Origin: Bacillus thuringiensis
GTDB taxonomy: Bacteria > Bacillota > Bacilli > Bacillales > Bacillaceae_G
Direction: 5' to 3'
Assembly: GCF_001182785.1 (NCBI RefSeq)
Contig: NZ_CP012099.1
Location: 178,501-242,500, forward strand
Length of the DNA stretch: 64,000 nucleotides
A model generated the notes under the pieces. The model did no database searches, was not told the DNA's origin, and saw nothing but the letters and a program-made list of their open reading frames with translations. Within the stretch, counting starts at the first letter, position 1, and the number at the start of each line of letters is the position of its first letter. The position numbers and the translations under genes were made by a program. Positions 25,196 to 33,329 of the stretch are shown one piece after another.

Positions 25196-26173
25196 ATGGC
25201 TAATATTAAAGATATTGCAAAGATGGCGGGAGTTTCAGTTACGACTGTTTCGAGAGTGTTGAATGATCACCCATATGTAAGTGAAGAAAAAAGAAAAGCG
25301 GTTATAGAGATAGTTGAGAAATTGAATTACTCGCAAAACGCAAATGCTGTTCATTTATCAAAAGGAAAAACGAATATTGTTGGTGTGATTTTACCGTATA
25401 TTAATCATCCGTGTTTTGATGCGATGGTGAGCGGAATGATGGAGACTGCGTTAGCGCATAATTACAGGGTGCTACTTTGCCAAACGAATTATAATAAAAA
25501 AGAAGAAATGAAAAGTTTACATATGTTAAAAACAAAACAATTGGATGGTCTTATTATTTGTTCACGTGCAAATGATTGGGAAACGATAGAACCGTATGCT
25601 TCTTGCGGCGCAATAATTGCTTGTGAAGACAATGATATTTCAAACATCTCAAGTGTATATACGAATCATTCAGCGGCCTTTCAATTAGGAATGGATTATT
25701 TGATTGAGAAAGGTTATAAAAAAATTGGTTATTGTACGGGAAGAAAATTAGGGCCGAGTAGTCAAAAGCGTTTTGATGTTTATAAACATCAATTGCAATC
25801 TATAGACGAAGAGGTTAATGAAGAATGGATTTTTACAGAATGTTTTACACTAGAAGATGGTGTGAAAGTAGCTCATAAGTTAAAAGAGATGCAGGATCTT
25901 CCTGAAGCATTAATAGTAGCAGGCGATGAGGTTGCGATTGGGGTTATGACAGAGGTTGAAAAATTAGGCATTCAAGTTCCTGAGGATTTAGCAATTATTG
26001 GCTTTGATAATCAACCTATCTCACAAGTGTTACAACTGACAACTATTGATCAAAATTTAAAGGAGATAGGGAAAACTGCTTTTGAAATGTTGCATAGAAA
26101 AGTGAATGACGAGAGTTCTGAACAAGAAAAGCTGGAAATTCCATACGAACTTGTGGAACGCTCTACAGTTTAA
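25196..26173 (+). CDS. LacI-family transcriptional regulator
   Basis: A 325-residue protein. The N-terminal HTH reads IKDIAKMAGVSVTTVSRVLN with the hinge helix near residue 50. A sugar-binding-type periplasmic fold follows (IVGVILPYINHPCFDAMVSG ... IIGFDNQPISQVLQLTTIDQ, quoted in parts). RBS AGAGGTGAG. Palindromes of LacI type (GAAACGCGTTTC, AAACCGGTTT) lie in the promoter of the next gene, a likely target. Ligand unknown. Confidence 0.9.
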   Translation: MANIKDIAKMAGVSVTTVSRVLNDHPYVSEEKRKAVIEIVEKLNYSQNANAVHLSKGKTNIVGVILPYINHPCFDAMVSGMMETALAHNYRVLLCQTNYNKKEEMKSLHMLKTKQLDGLIICSRANDWETIEPYASCGAIIACEDNDISNISSVYTNHSAAFQLGMDYLIEKGYKKIGYCTGRKLGPSSQKRFDVYKHQLQSIDEEVNEEWIFTECFTLEDGVKVAHKLKEMQDLPEALIVAGDEVAIGVMTEVEKLGIQVPEDLAIIGFDNQPISQVLQLTTIDQNLKEIGKTAFEMLHRKVNDESSEQEKLEIPYELVERSTV

Positions 26174-26174
26174 T

Positions 26175-26217
26175 TTTAATCCGTTATGTGTATAATCGCA
26201 TAACGGATTATTTTTTT
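26175..26217 (+). terminator. Intrinsic terminator
   Basis: AATCCGTTATG / CATAACGGATT stem around TGTATAATCG, followed by ATTTTTTTG. Confidence 0.85.
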
Positions 26218-26226
26218 GAAATATCT

Positions 26227-26273
26227 TTGACAGGAAACGCGTTTCATACTTTATAAAGGAGTTAAACCGGTTT
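26227..26273 (+). promoter_or_regulatory. Promoter with two LacI-type operators
   Basis: TTGACA (26227-26232) and TTATAA (26251-26256) flank a perfect 12-bp palindrome GAAACGCGTTTC (26234-26245). A second palindrome, AAACCGGTTT, lies at 26264-26273. Central CG with flanking AAA/TTT is typical for LacI/CcpA-family operators, so repression by the regulator encoded just upstream (or by CcpA) is likely. Confidence 0.72.
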
Positions 26274-26334
26274 GTAATAATCCATGGATTCTTTTCAAGT
26301 GTTAATGCAATGAATAGAATTTGGAGGAATATGC

Positions 26335-26664
26335 ATGAATGAACTTTTATCGAGTATGAAAAAGTATGTAGATGATGATGAAAAGATTCTGGCTTTTGTG
26401 GTAGGGATATTTGAGAAGGATAATTTTATATTATCGTATCAACATGGGGTTTTTGTTGCCACTACTAGACGTCTCCTTTTTTACGGGAAATTTCCGTACT
26501 ATTCTTCAACATTTAAAGAGTATTCATATTTGCATATAGATAGCATAGATTTTCATCCGTATTTTGAATTTACTTGTAATCATGAAACCATTCGCGCTAA
26601 GTATATTCAGAAAGGGAATGTGGAGCAATTTGTCCGTGCAGTTAGAGCAAATATGAATAATTAA
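26335..26664 (+). CDS. YokE-like bacterial PH-domain protein, 109 aa
   Basis: A small soluble protein whose strand pattern (VFVATTRRLLFYGKF ... YLHIDSIDFHPYFEFTCNHE ... RAKYIQKGNVEQFVRAVR) fits the bacterial PH / YokE-like fold. The C-terminal helix is typical of PH domains. RBS TTGGAGGAATATGC. Function unknown; controlled by the operator-rich promoter upstream. Confidence 0.65.
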   Translation: MNELLSSMKKYVDDDEKILAFVVGIFEKDNFILSYQHGVFVATTRRLLFYGKFPYYSSTFKEYSYLHIDSIDFHPYFEFTCNHETIRAKYIQKGNVEQFVRAVRANMNN

Positions 26665-26782
26665 TCACCCCTCTGTTTAAACATAATATTTCAATTTTTA
26701 ACAGGGAAAATGCGGAATAAAAACCACTTCTAAACCTCTAGGAGATAGTGATACAATGTCAAATGGGGGGAGGGTATGAACT

Positions 26783-27619
26783 ATGGTTAATCAACGTATA
26801 AAGGAAATAACACTAATTACAATTGGTTCATTATTATTCGCAATTGGTATTAATTACTTTGCAATTCCAAACCGTTTATCGGAAGGTGGAATTATTGGTT
26901 TAACGGTTGTTACGTACTACTTATTTGATTGGTCACCAGGAATTGTGAACTTTGCTATAAATGCAATTTTACTAGCTGTTGGTTATAAATTTTTTGATAA
27001 GAAAACAATGATTTATACAATTTTAGGGATTGTAGAAACATCTTTGTTTTTATACGTTACAGAACATATTGAGTATCATGTAAATAGTGATACATTATTA
27101 GCAGCTTTATTTGCTGGTTTATTTGTGGGTATTGGATTAGGCTGTATGTTCAAAGCCGGAGGTACATCGGGAGGATCAGCAATCTTAGCTCAGTTAGCAA
27201 ATCAATATTTAGGTTGGAGCGTAGGTAAAGGCGTACTAATTATTGATATTGTTGTAATTGCTGGTTCTGTATTTATAATAGGGCAAGAAAAGGCAATGTA
27301 TACACTTGTAGCTGTGTTCATCGGAGCGAAGGTGATTGATTTCATTGTAGAAGGAATGGACACAAAAACGGCTGTTACGATTATTTCGAATCAACCAGAC
27401 TTAATTCGTGAGGCTATTACGAAAAATATGACACGCGGTGTTACTGTATTAGAAGGGCGCGGCGGATATACTGGTAAAAATAAAGAAGTTTTATATGTTG
27501 TTATTAATAAACAAGAGCTTGTTAAGTTAAAACAAGTTATTAGTCGGGTAGATGAAGATGCTTTCGTTGTTATACATGATGTACGTGATGTGCTTGGCGG
27601 TGGCTTTAAAGCAAGCTAA
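26783..27619 (+). CDS. YitT-family membrane protein
   Basis: A 278-residue protein with five to six N-terminal helices (INYFAIPNRLSEGGIIGLTV, FKAGGTSGGSAILAQLANQY) and a cytoplasmic C-terminal DUF2179 domain (MTRGVTVLEGRGGYTGKNKE). Bacilli carry many YitT paralogues; their substrate is unknown. RBS GGGGAGGG with nine-base spacing. Confidence 0.88.
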   Translation: MVNQRIKEITLITIGSLLFAIGINYFAIPNRLSEGGIIGLTVVTYYLFDWSPGIVNFAINAILLAVGYKFFDKKTMIYTILGIVETSLFLYVTEHIEYHVNSDTLLAALFAGLFVGIGLGCMFKAGGTSGGSAILAQLANQYLGWSVGKGVLIIDIVVIAGSVFIIGQEKAMYTLVAVFIGAKVIDFIVEGMDTKTAVTIISNQPDLIREAITKNMTRGVTVLEGRGGYTGKNKEVLYVVINKQELVKLKQVISRVDEDAFVVIHDVRDVLGGGFKAS

Positions 27620-27651
27620 AAGGTGAACGAGTAAATTCGTTCACCTTTTTT
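27617..27651 (+). terminator. Intrinsic terminator
   Basis: AAAAGGTGAACGA / TCGTTCACCTTTTTT around GTAAAT. Confidence 0.85.
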
Positions 27652-27655
27652 AATT

Positions 27656-27695
27656 CTTACAAAAATGTAAGTGTAATGTAATGAGATTCAATAGT
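27656..27695 (+). promoter_or_regulatory. 40-bp shared promoter element, copy 4
   Basis: CTTACA-AAAA-TGTAAG-TGTAA-TGTAAT-G-AGATTCAATAGT; it starts right after the yitT terminator and lies 62 bases upstream of the YxeA-like gene. The end has two differences from the consensus. Confidence 0.75.
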
Positions 27696-27757
27696 AGATT
27701 TTATTCCCCCTTTTTAAAATGGATGTATATATATCCTGCAGAGGAGGAATGTTTATT

Positions 27758-28114
27758 ATGAAGAAAAAAATGATCACTACTATAATAGCGATGATAGTGA
27801 TAGTAGTAATGTTACTGCCTACGAAACTTGGACCGGTTATCGATAAATATAATCCACTGTATAAGACGAAAGAATACTATACGGTTGTGAATACAATTGG
27901 TCAGCATATTGGTGATGAGTGGTATGAATATGAATTTATTGCATTCGATGAACGTGGTAGAGAGCAGAAAATAAAGAAAACGGTTAAGCATATGTTAAAG
28001 AGAGATGAAGCATTAAAGGTTTTTGCAAAAGGACGTTACGGTGAATCGATTGAAGAAATTGAGGTTGCAAATATTCCTATAAATGCGAAGAGCAAACTTT
28101 TAACGATGAGATAG
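27758..28114 (+). CDS. yxeA: YxeA-family (DUF1093) small exported/membrane-anchored protein
   Basis: A 118-residue protein with an N-terminal hydrophobic anchor (MITTIIAMIVIVVMLLP). The YxeA pattern follows: YYTVVNTIGQHIGDEWYEYE, FDERGREQKIKKTVKHMLK, and the C-terminal IEVANIPINAKSKL. ATG 27758 is preferred because GAGGAGG lies 10 bases upstream. In B. subtilis yxeA lies in the yxdLM operon, induced through the YxdJK peptide-sensing system. Here it is alone behind the 40-bp element, consistent with the same kind of control. Confidence 0.78.
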   Translation: MKKKMITTIIAMIVIVVMLLPTKLGPVIDKYNPLYKTKEYYTVVNTIGQHIGDEWYEYEFIAFDERGREQKIKKTVKHMLKRDEALKVFAKGRYGESIEEIEVANIPINAKSKLLTMR

Positions 28115-28115
28115 T

Positions 28116-28174
28116 AAAATATACCCCCAGCTATTTTTTGTCGAAAATAAAAATACTGGGTAAGGGTATTTTTT
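28116..28174 (+). terminator. Imperfect terminator-like hairpin after yxeA
   Basis: AAAATATACCC... pairs with GGGTATTTTTT, with inner segments AGCTATTTTT / AAAAATACT; T-run at the end. Confidence 0.55.
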
Positions 28175-28183
28175 GAAATTAAC

Positions 28184-28219
28184 AAAAAGCCTTAGTCCAT
28201 ATAGACTAAGGCTTTTTTA
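28184..28219. terminator. Bidirectional terminator
   Basis: AAAAAGCCTTAGTC / GACTAAGGCTTTTTT around CATATA, between yxeA and the decayed peptide locus. Confidence 0.85.
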
Positions 28220-28239
28220 TTATATAAAGGGGAAGGGGG

Positions 28240-28345
28240 TACATTGTAGTAGCATAGGTGAAAGGTATAAGAAGAGTAGCTACTAGCAATGTAATTTGGT
28301 TATGTGAGTGTTCTTCTTATTTGGCTTACTTTCTAACTTTATTGT
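28240..28345 (-). pseudogene. Decayed copy of the micropeptide locus
   Basis: The downstream AGGGGAAGGGGG spacer and the upstream ATAAGAAGAACA sequence match loci 2 and 3. On the minus strand the segment around 28255-28295 still reads LLVATLLIPFTYATT, parallel to LASGATLLTAFIY of A1. The A start codon and most of B are gone. Element copy 5 is still intact 20 bases upstream. Confidence 0.55.
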
Positions 28346-28365
28346 ACGAAATATAAGTAAGGGAA

Positions 28366-28405
28366 ACTATCGAATTACATTACACATAACTTACAAACAT
28401 GTAAG
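28366..28405 (-). promoter_or_regulatory. 40-bp shared promoter element, copy 5 (shares its palindrome with copy 6)
   Basis: Minus strand: CTTACA-TGTT-TGTAAG-TTATG-TGTAAT-G-TAATTCGATAGT. Points at the decayed peptide locus. Confidence 0.75.
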
Positions 28406-28429
28406 CCTTCTGTAATGTAATTCGATAGT
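28390..28429 (+). promoter_or_regulatory. 40-bp shared promoter element, copy 6 (back to back with copy 5)
   Basis: CTTACA-AACA-TGTAAG-CCTTC-TGTAAT-G-TAATTCGATAGT. Shares the 16-bp inverted repeat at 28390-28405 with copy 5, making a divergent double promoter. Confidence 0.78.
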
Positions 28430-28435
28430 CAAAAG

Positions 28436-28557
28436 ATAGTAATTTTCATATAGTGTAACTAGAAAGTCTCAATATATTACTTTCTGTTTGTAATGAAGAA
28501 TGAAAAACCAACTAATTTTTAATAATCCTCATCTGAATAAAGATGGGGATCTTTTTT
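28436..28557 (+). ncRNA. Possible small RNA (or decayed peptide gene) from element copy 6
   Basis: No frame of useful length follows copy 6. A hairpin (AGAAAG / CTTTCT near 28460-28485) and then a terminator (AATCCTCATCT / AGATGGGGAT, T-run, 28524-28557) bound a possible transcript of about 120 bases. A nine-codon frame, MKNEKPTNF, is inside, without a clear ribosome site. Confidence 0.35.
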
Positions 28558-28562
28558 AAAAC

Positions 28563-28602
28563 CTTACAACATTGTAAGGTTTACGTAAGTTAATTCGATA
28601 GT
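28563..28602 (+). promoter_or_regulatory. 40-bp shared promoter element, copy 7
   Basis: CTTACA-ACAT-TGTAAG-GTTTA-CGTAAG-T-TAATTCGATAGT, 77 bases upstream of the micropeptide at 28680. Confidence 0.8.
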
Positions 28603-28679
28603 AAATTTGTCATATTTTTTGCATAATAGATACAGATAGAAAAATAATTAGGGATCTAGTAAGAAGGGAGAAAAATGGG

Positions 28680-28793
28680 ATGCGTAAAGAAGAAGTAGTG
28701 AAGTTACCAATTAAAGATTTCTGTAGCTACTTTACTGTTGCCGTAGTGTGTATTGGATTATTTGATATCATAACAAACTTAATTGTTAAATAA
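28680..28793 (+). CDS. Hydrophobic micropeptide E, 37 aa
   Basis: MRKEEVVKLPIKDF, then a single membrane helix (FTVAVVCIGLFDIITNLIV) and a terminal Lys. RBS AAGAAGGGAG with nine-base spacing. The layout (charged N-terminus, K-D-F, helix, end near residue 35) matches the A and array peptides, though identity is low. Own promoter element and own terminator. Confidence 0.65.
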   Translation: MRKEEVVKLPIKDFCSYFTVAVVCIGLFDIITNLIVK

Positions 28794-28804
28794 TATAGAT
28801 GCTA

Positions 28805-28838
28805 AAACAAGAAAGGAAGTCCTTTCTTGTTTTTTTTA
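28805..28838 (+). terminator. Intrinsic terminator of micropeptide E
   Basis: ACAAGAAAGGA / TCCTTTCTTGT around AG, followed by eight T residues. Confidence 0.85.
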
Positions 28839-28851
28839 TGGGGGCATAAAG

Positions 28852-29616
28852 ATGAAATGGATTGATAGTCATATACATGTTGATCAATATAAGGATGAAG
28901 AGAAGAGCAGATTACTGAAAGAGGTGGAAAATAGTAATGAAATAAAGGGGCTTATTGCGGTATCTATGAATTATCAATCTTGTAAGGAAACGTTATCTTT
29001 AGCGAAGAAGTATCCCTTTATATATCCAGTGATAGGGTTTCATCCAGAGCAACAGATTCATAAAGAAGAGTGTGAACAGATTTATCAACTTATTGAACAG
29101 AATGCAGAGGAAATTGTTGCGATTGGTGAAGTAGGTTTGCCCTATTATTTGAGAAAAGAAGATGAAAGAATTGCTGTAGATTCATACATAGCTGTATTGA
29201 AAAAATTTATAGAACTAGCTAGTAAGTATAATTTGCCGATTATATTACACGCAGTTTATGAAGATGCTGACATTGTATGTGATTTGCTAGAGAAATATAA
29301 AGTTTCACGTGCACACTTCCATTGGTTTAAAGGAAGCGATGAAACAATGAAACGGATGATGAGAAATGGTTATTATATTTCGATTACACCGGATGTTTTA
29401 CATAAGGAGAAGATTAGAAAAATCGTTTCGTATTATCCGCTTGAATATATGATGGTAGAAACAGATGGTCCGTGGGAATTTCAAGAAGATGTTATAACGC
29501 ACCCAAGAATGATTCGAGAGGTATTAAAGGAAATTAGTTCTATAAAAAACATATCCATTGATAAGGTCGCAGAAACAATATATGAAAATACAAGTCGATT
29601 TTATTTGAAAGGATAG
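28852..29616 (+). CDS. TatD-family metal-dependent hydrolase
   Basis: A 254-residue TIM-barrel hydrolase. Metal ligands appear in order: HxH in DSHIHVD, Glu in IGEVGLPYY, His in IILHAVYED, His in RAHFHWFKG and Asp in VETDGPWEF. TatD enzymes are Mg-dependent 3'-5' exonucleases/DNases; the exact substrate is uncertain. ATG 28852 is preferred, after a GGGGG ribosome site; the frame is open further upstream through the terminator of micropeptide E. Confidence 0.85.
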   Translation: MKWIDSHIHVDQYKDEEKSRLLKEVENSNEIKGLIAVSMNYQSCKETLSLAKKYPFIYPVIGFHPEQQIHKEECEQIYQLIEQNAEEIVAIGEVGLPYYLRKEDERIAVDSYIAVLKKFIELASKYNLPIILHAVYEDADIVCDLLEKYKVSRAHFHWFKGSDETMKRMMRNGYYISITPDVLHKEKIRKIVSYYPLEYMMVETDGPWEFQEDVITHPRMIREVLKEISSIKNISIDKVAETIYENTSRFYLKG

Positions 29617-29696
29617 GAGAATTATAGTTTTAATCATGTAACGGAAAAAGTAAAAGTTGAATTTATTTAGTAAAATGCCACGGTTTGATATAGGAC

Positions 29697-29731
29697 AAAA
29701 AACCACCAAGCGTTCCGCTCGGTGGTTTTGT
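29697..29731. terminator. Bidirectional terminator
   Basis: AAAACCACCAAGC / GCTCGGTGGTTTT around GTTCC, between the TatD gene and the convergent DUF2334 gene. Confidence 0.85.
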
Positions 29732-29732
29732 A

Positions 29733-31382
29733 TTAGGATTCTAATTTTTTCGCACGTTTTAATAATAAAAGAAAGACAATGATAACGAACCCTAGTATAA
29801 GGAAGAAGCCATATTGTTTTATATAATCAATTATGTCATTCGCACTGGTTGGTTTTTCAACGTGAATGCCGTCTTTATTCGTCGTAATATGAATATCTTT
29901 CATTTTTACTTCATTCTTTTCCTTTTGTAAATCAATCCATTCTATATTTGGAATACTTTCTAGATCCTTTAACACTTCTTTTAATGGTTTCACACCTAAG
30001 TAAGGATGATAGAATGCTCCAATAATCCCATCGGATAATTTAGCAACAGATAAAGCATTTGCTTTCATTTTAGCAATAGCTTGTGGCTTATCTTCTTCAA
30101 TAAAACCGACTGTTTCAGGCATTAATTTCATTCCGTGTAGAAATGATGGTGTACTTCTATATGCTGGAGAGTGCATGGATTTCCAAGTTGTATCACTTAA
30201 TTGTAGTTGTCCTACATAAGTTGAAAAGTATCTTGATAATATTTCATACCCTTTTTGAGACATTGTGTAATGAGGTGCTTCAAATGCGACAGGATATAGT
30301 TTAGCATCTACAAGTTCTTGAATCCCTTTTTCGATATGATCTGTCGTATATTTTTCCTCAAACTCTTCCCCTGTTTTTACATATTGGTTATATGCCTCTA
30401 TATTTGGAAAGTCATCTTTTGTCTTCGGTTTTTCATGTTTCGGTTGGCGAATTGGTTGATCTGTCTTTACGTCCCAAAATTCAAAACCTTCCCCAGTTTC
30501 ACTATCATAAAATTGGTGAGTGTAACCATGCATAATAATCGCTGCGCCATCATCTTGCATAGAGCGTAAAAGATCGACTAGTTCGGGTTTATCTTTTAAA
30601 TGTAGTGTTTTACCTGTATCCGGATCTGTATATACAGGAATAACAGTGATCATGTAAGGAATCTTCTTCTCTTTTAGTAATTCAGCAATTTCTTTCAATT
30701 GATTTATATCTGCTGCTGGGTGAACATCCTCAAGACGTAAATAAGCTAATTTTTTATTGGTTTCGGGTTTTTGCTGAAAATAAGAAAATAGGCTTTCGCC
30801 AATATAATAAGATATCCAATCAAAGAGGTTAGAAGTTGCTACATAATAAGAATTATTTTGCTGTACAATTAATGGATAAGTATTATTTCCTCTTAAAGCA
30901 TGTGCGAGAATTGTTCCGTTTGTATCAAGTTGTTTAATTGATCTTTCTTCTTCTAATATATTCTTTAGTTTACGTGTTGGATATTCAATTGTATCAGAGT
31001 TTATATCTTCATTTTTAAGTGTGATAAATGAAAAACGAGTAGATAACTGTTCTATATTTTGACCTAAAACTAGTAATGGTCCTGGGAAGCCTTCTAGAAA
31101 TTCCTTTGCTTCAGTAGAAAGTTCTTCTTGTTTTTCACCCATGTAAATAACATGTGTATACGAAGATTTATCAGTTATTTCAGCTAACTGTTTTATGTTT
31201 TTAATTGTTATATTATTAGTGAAATGCCCTACTTGTGTATTAAGTATTTGGATATCGCTTGTAATTTGATCATCGTTTGAACTGTATAAAATAAGGGTTT
31301 TTGGTTGTTCAGTTTTTTGTGCGGAAATAGGGACAGGAATTAATAGTAGTAAACTAAATAAGAGTAACAGCCGTTTTTTCAT
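29733..31382 (-). CDS. DUF2334 (polysaccharide-deacetylase-like) membrane-anchored protein
   Basis: A 549-residue exported protein. Signal peptide at residues 1-21 (LLLLFSLLLLIPVPISA), a large extracytoplasmic region, and a C-terminal anchor (FFLILGFVIIVFLLLL) with a basic tail. The middle contains LAYLRLEDVHPAADINQLKE, IPYMITVIPVYTDP and AAIIMHGYTHQFYD, the DUF2334 version of a polysaccharide-deacetylase barrel, with Asp and His positions fitting metal binding. It probably acts on cell-surface polysaccharide; substrate unknown. RBS AGGAGA. Confidence 0.83.
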   Translation of the reverse strand: MKKRLLLLFSLLLLIPVPISAQKTEQPKTLILYSSNDDQITSDIQILNTQVGHFTNNITIKNIKQLAEITDKSSYTHVIYMGEKQEELSTEAKEFLEGFPGPLLVLGQNIEQLSTRFSFITLKNEDINSDTIEYPTRKLKNILEEERSIKQLDTNGTILAHALRGNNTYPLIVQQNNSYYVATSNLFDWISYYIGESLFSYFQQKPETNKKLAYLRLEDVHPAADINQLKEIAELLKEKKIPYMITVIPVYTDPDTGKTLHLKDKPELVDLLRSMQDDGAAIIMHGYTHQFYDSETGEGFEFWDVKTDQPIRQPKHEKPKTKDDFPNIEAYNQYVKTGEEFEEKYTTDHIEKGIQELVDAKLYPVAFEAPHYTMSQKGYEILSRYFSTYVGQLQLSDTTWKSMHSPAYRSTPSFLHGMKLMPETVGFIEEDKPQAIAKMKANALSVAKLSDGIIGAFYHPYLGVKPLKEVLKDLESIPNIEWIDLQKEKNEVKMKDIHITTNKDGIHVEKPTSANDIIDYIKQYGFFLILGFVIIVFLLLLKRAKKLES

Positions 31383-31622
31383 ATTATTATTCTCCTAGTT
31401 TATATTTAGAATTCAATTTACAATTATATACAATAAATGCGTTATAGTCTATGAAAGTTACATTTTTGCACGTATTTACCAGCTTTTTTTTCACAAAATC
31501 GGTCTAAAGCATGATGATAATATGTATAGTTATTTGCTATGATAAAAGAGTAGTAGAATGTAGGTAATTGTAAAGGGAAGGCTGAAAGGGGACAAATTTC
31601 AGCGGAGAAAGAGGTAGAGGTA

Positions 31623-32156
31623 GTGAAGAAATTCTTTGTAGGATTTTTAGTTGTTCTTGGAGTATATTTATATTTCCAAGGAAAGTCTGAAGGAATGGAT
31701 AAGCTAGTGAATGGAACAAGCTATGTTGATTCAGAAGAAGCAAAACAGATGAAACAAATCATTATAGAGGAAGCGAAGAAAGTAAATCTTCCGGAATGGA
31801 TACCTCTTGCAATTGCCGAGCATGAAAGTCGATTAAATCCAAGAAGTGTTGGAGATAATGGAACTTCATTCGGATTGTTTCAACTACACCGCGGCGGCGG
31901 GCTTGCACCAGAACATTTAACTGATGATGAGCTGAAAGATCCACGTACAAATGCACAAATTGCAATGCCGCATTTGATGAAAGGATATAAGCGCGGGGTG
32001 CAAAAAGGTTTGACTGATTTTGCATTACTGAAATATATAGCGAATACATCTGGATGGCCAGGGAATTTAGGGCCAGAGTGGACGGATAATAACATGAAGT
32101 ATAACATCGGATTAGAAGATGTGTACTATCGAAATAAAGGTGTAATAAAAGAGTAG
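31623..32156 (+). CDS. Membrane-anchored lytic transglycosylase (SLT domain)
   Basis: A 177-residue protein. The N-terminal hydrophobic segment (FFVGFLVVLGVYLYF) is a signal anchor. The SLT fold shows catalytic Glu in PLAIAEHESRLNP, the GTSFGLFQLH block and the IANTSGWPGN block. It should cleave the MurNAc-GlcNAc bond of peptidoglycan. GTG start after AGAGGTAGAGG. Confidence 0.83.
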   Translation: MKKFFVGFLVVLGVYLYFQGKSEGMDKLVNGTSYVDSEEAKQMKQIIIEEAKKVNLPEWIPLAIAEHESRLNPRSVGDNGTSFGLFQLHRGGGLAPEHLTDDELKDPRTNAQIAMPHLMKGYKRGVQKGLTDFALLKYIANTSGWPGNLGPEWTDNNMKYNIGLEDVYYRNKGVIKE

Positions 32157-32181
32157 GTTTTCGATACCTACTCTGTTTTTT
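32147..32181. terminator. Bidirectional terminator
   Basis: AGAGTAGGT / ACCTACTCT around TTTCGAT with a T-run; it overlaps the ends of both convergent genes. Confidence 0.82.
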
Positions 32182-32962
32182 TATGAATAATTTCATCCTT
32201 TTCTTTCGTAAAATACTGCATGAGTTGTATTTTCACCTCTTCTAGTTTTGTAGAAACTTGAGGTATTTTATATCCTACATACAGCGGTGAAACGACAAAT
32301 CTAGGAACAACTTTACAAATGATTTTTCCATTTAAGTAATAGAAGAATAAGTTATAACTACTACATCCTTTATGGAAATCTGTCAGTATGTAACGTACAG
32401 TTTGCTGAATGTAATTTGCCATATCATCTATATATGAAATATTATCAATGATTATATTGAATTCAGTGAAGCCAATAATGGGACGCTCTGAAATATTAAG
32501 CTCAATGCGTTCGTTTTTTTGAACAATTACCCCTTGGAAATTTTCTTCTTCAATATTTTCAAGATAATCTACATATTTCATTCCGATAATTTGCATGTGT
32601 GCATGATGCAAACTTCCACCTGAAAATGGACCATGATTTTTGTATAAAATCACAGATGCGAACTCTTCTTTCTTCTGTAAGTGTAACCAATGTTGAATAG
32701 AAAATTGCATTAATTTCCGCATATGTTCTTCTGTATATGTTGCGATATGATTTTCGCAATTATCGGTTTCAATTAACACTGTTTGAAATGTATCTTGTAA
32801 TGTAGGGAATTTATTTTTTAACCAAATAATAGAACCATCAGTTGCTAAAATATCCGTTAAATGTTCTTTATCGCAAAATGGACATGCAGCGCTTCTATTC
32901 CGAATACTTTCTGGTTTTTGTTTACCGATATCGTTTAAAAAATATAGTTGTTGTGTATCCAT
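32168..32962 (-). CDS. GalT/HIT-like protein (DUF4931)
   Basis: A 264-residue protein. It has a CPFC zinc-knuckle near residue 28, the NKFPTL segment and the HIT-type triad HHAHMQ (near residue 120), in the arrangement of galactose-1-phosphate uridylyltransferase relatives. It is therefore probably a nucleotidyl-transferase or nucleotide hydrolase; substrate unknown. RBS AAAGGGG ten bases before ATG. From memory the group is named DUF4931. Confidence 0.72.
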   Translation of the reverse strand: MDTQQLYFLNDIGKQKPESIRNRSAACPFCDKEHLTDILATDGSIIWLKNKFPTLQDTFQTVLIETDNCENHIATYTEEHMRKLMQFSIQHWLHLQKKEEFASVILYKNHGPFSGGSLHHAHMQIIGMKYVDYLENIEEENFQGVIVQKNERIELNISERPIIGFTEFNIIIDNISYIDDMANYIQQTVRYILTDFHKGCSSYNLFFYYLNGKIICKVVPRFVVSPLYVGYKIPQVSTKLEEVKIQLMQYFTKEKDEIIHKKTE

Positions 32963-33048
32963 TTATATATGCCCCTTTAAAATATGTGTAAAAATCCCGC
33001 TTAATACATTCGGGAAAAGGAGAAGGAAATCCTCTAAAGGCAATATGG

Positions 33049-33105
33049 AAAAAATAAAAGACAAGATATCCTCATTACGATAGGGTACCTTGTCTTTTAT
33101 TTTTT
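33049..33105. terminator. Long perfect-arm terminator
   Basis: 17-bp arms AAAAAATAAAAGACAAG / CTTGTCTTTTATTTTTT around 23 bases; it ends the micropeptide operon read leftwards and could stop readthrough in the other direction. Confidence 0.82.
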
Positions 33106-33225
33106 CTCTAATAGTGTGTATGGATAATATAGAACATTTTCAGTATTTTTCTTTTTTCTATTTTTTATTGTGTATAAAGTAATTGCTGTGCTTGCAATTA
33201 TAATAATGGCTTTCTTCATATTCAT
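33097..33225 (-). CDS. Small membrane protein, 42 aa, third gene of micropeptide locus 4
   Basis: One N-terminal helix (AIIIIASTAITLYTI), then KNRKKKN and a YYPYTLLEKK tail. RBS AAGGGG three bases before ATG 33225 and nine before an alternative ATG 33219. It follows C2 by ten bases and overlaps the terminator. Unknown function. Confidence 0.6.
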   Translation of the reverse strand: MNMKKAIIIIASTAITLYTIKNRKKKNTENVLYYPYTLLEKK

Positions 33226-33235
33226 ATACCCCTTT

Positions 33236-33313
33236 TTATTGTTGGTTTAATTCTCGGCTAACTGCTTTTGCATCGACTAAAGCGTGTAAAATCATTTTCA
33301 CCATGTTCATCAT
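33236..33313 (-). CDS. Micropeptide C2, 25 aa (B family)
   Basis: Double ATG after AAAGGAG. Core MILHALVDAKAVSRELNQQ matches SALVDAKAVASTLNK of B1-B3. Second gene of the locus driven by element copy 8. Confidence 0.66.
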   Translation of the reverse strand: MMNMVKMILHALVDAKAVSRELNQQ

Positions 33314-33329
33314 ATTTCTTCACTCCTTT

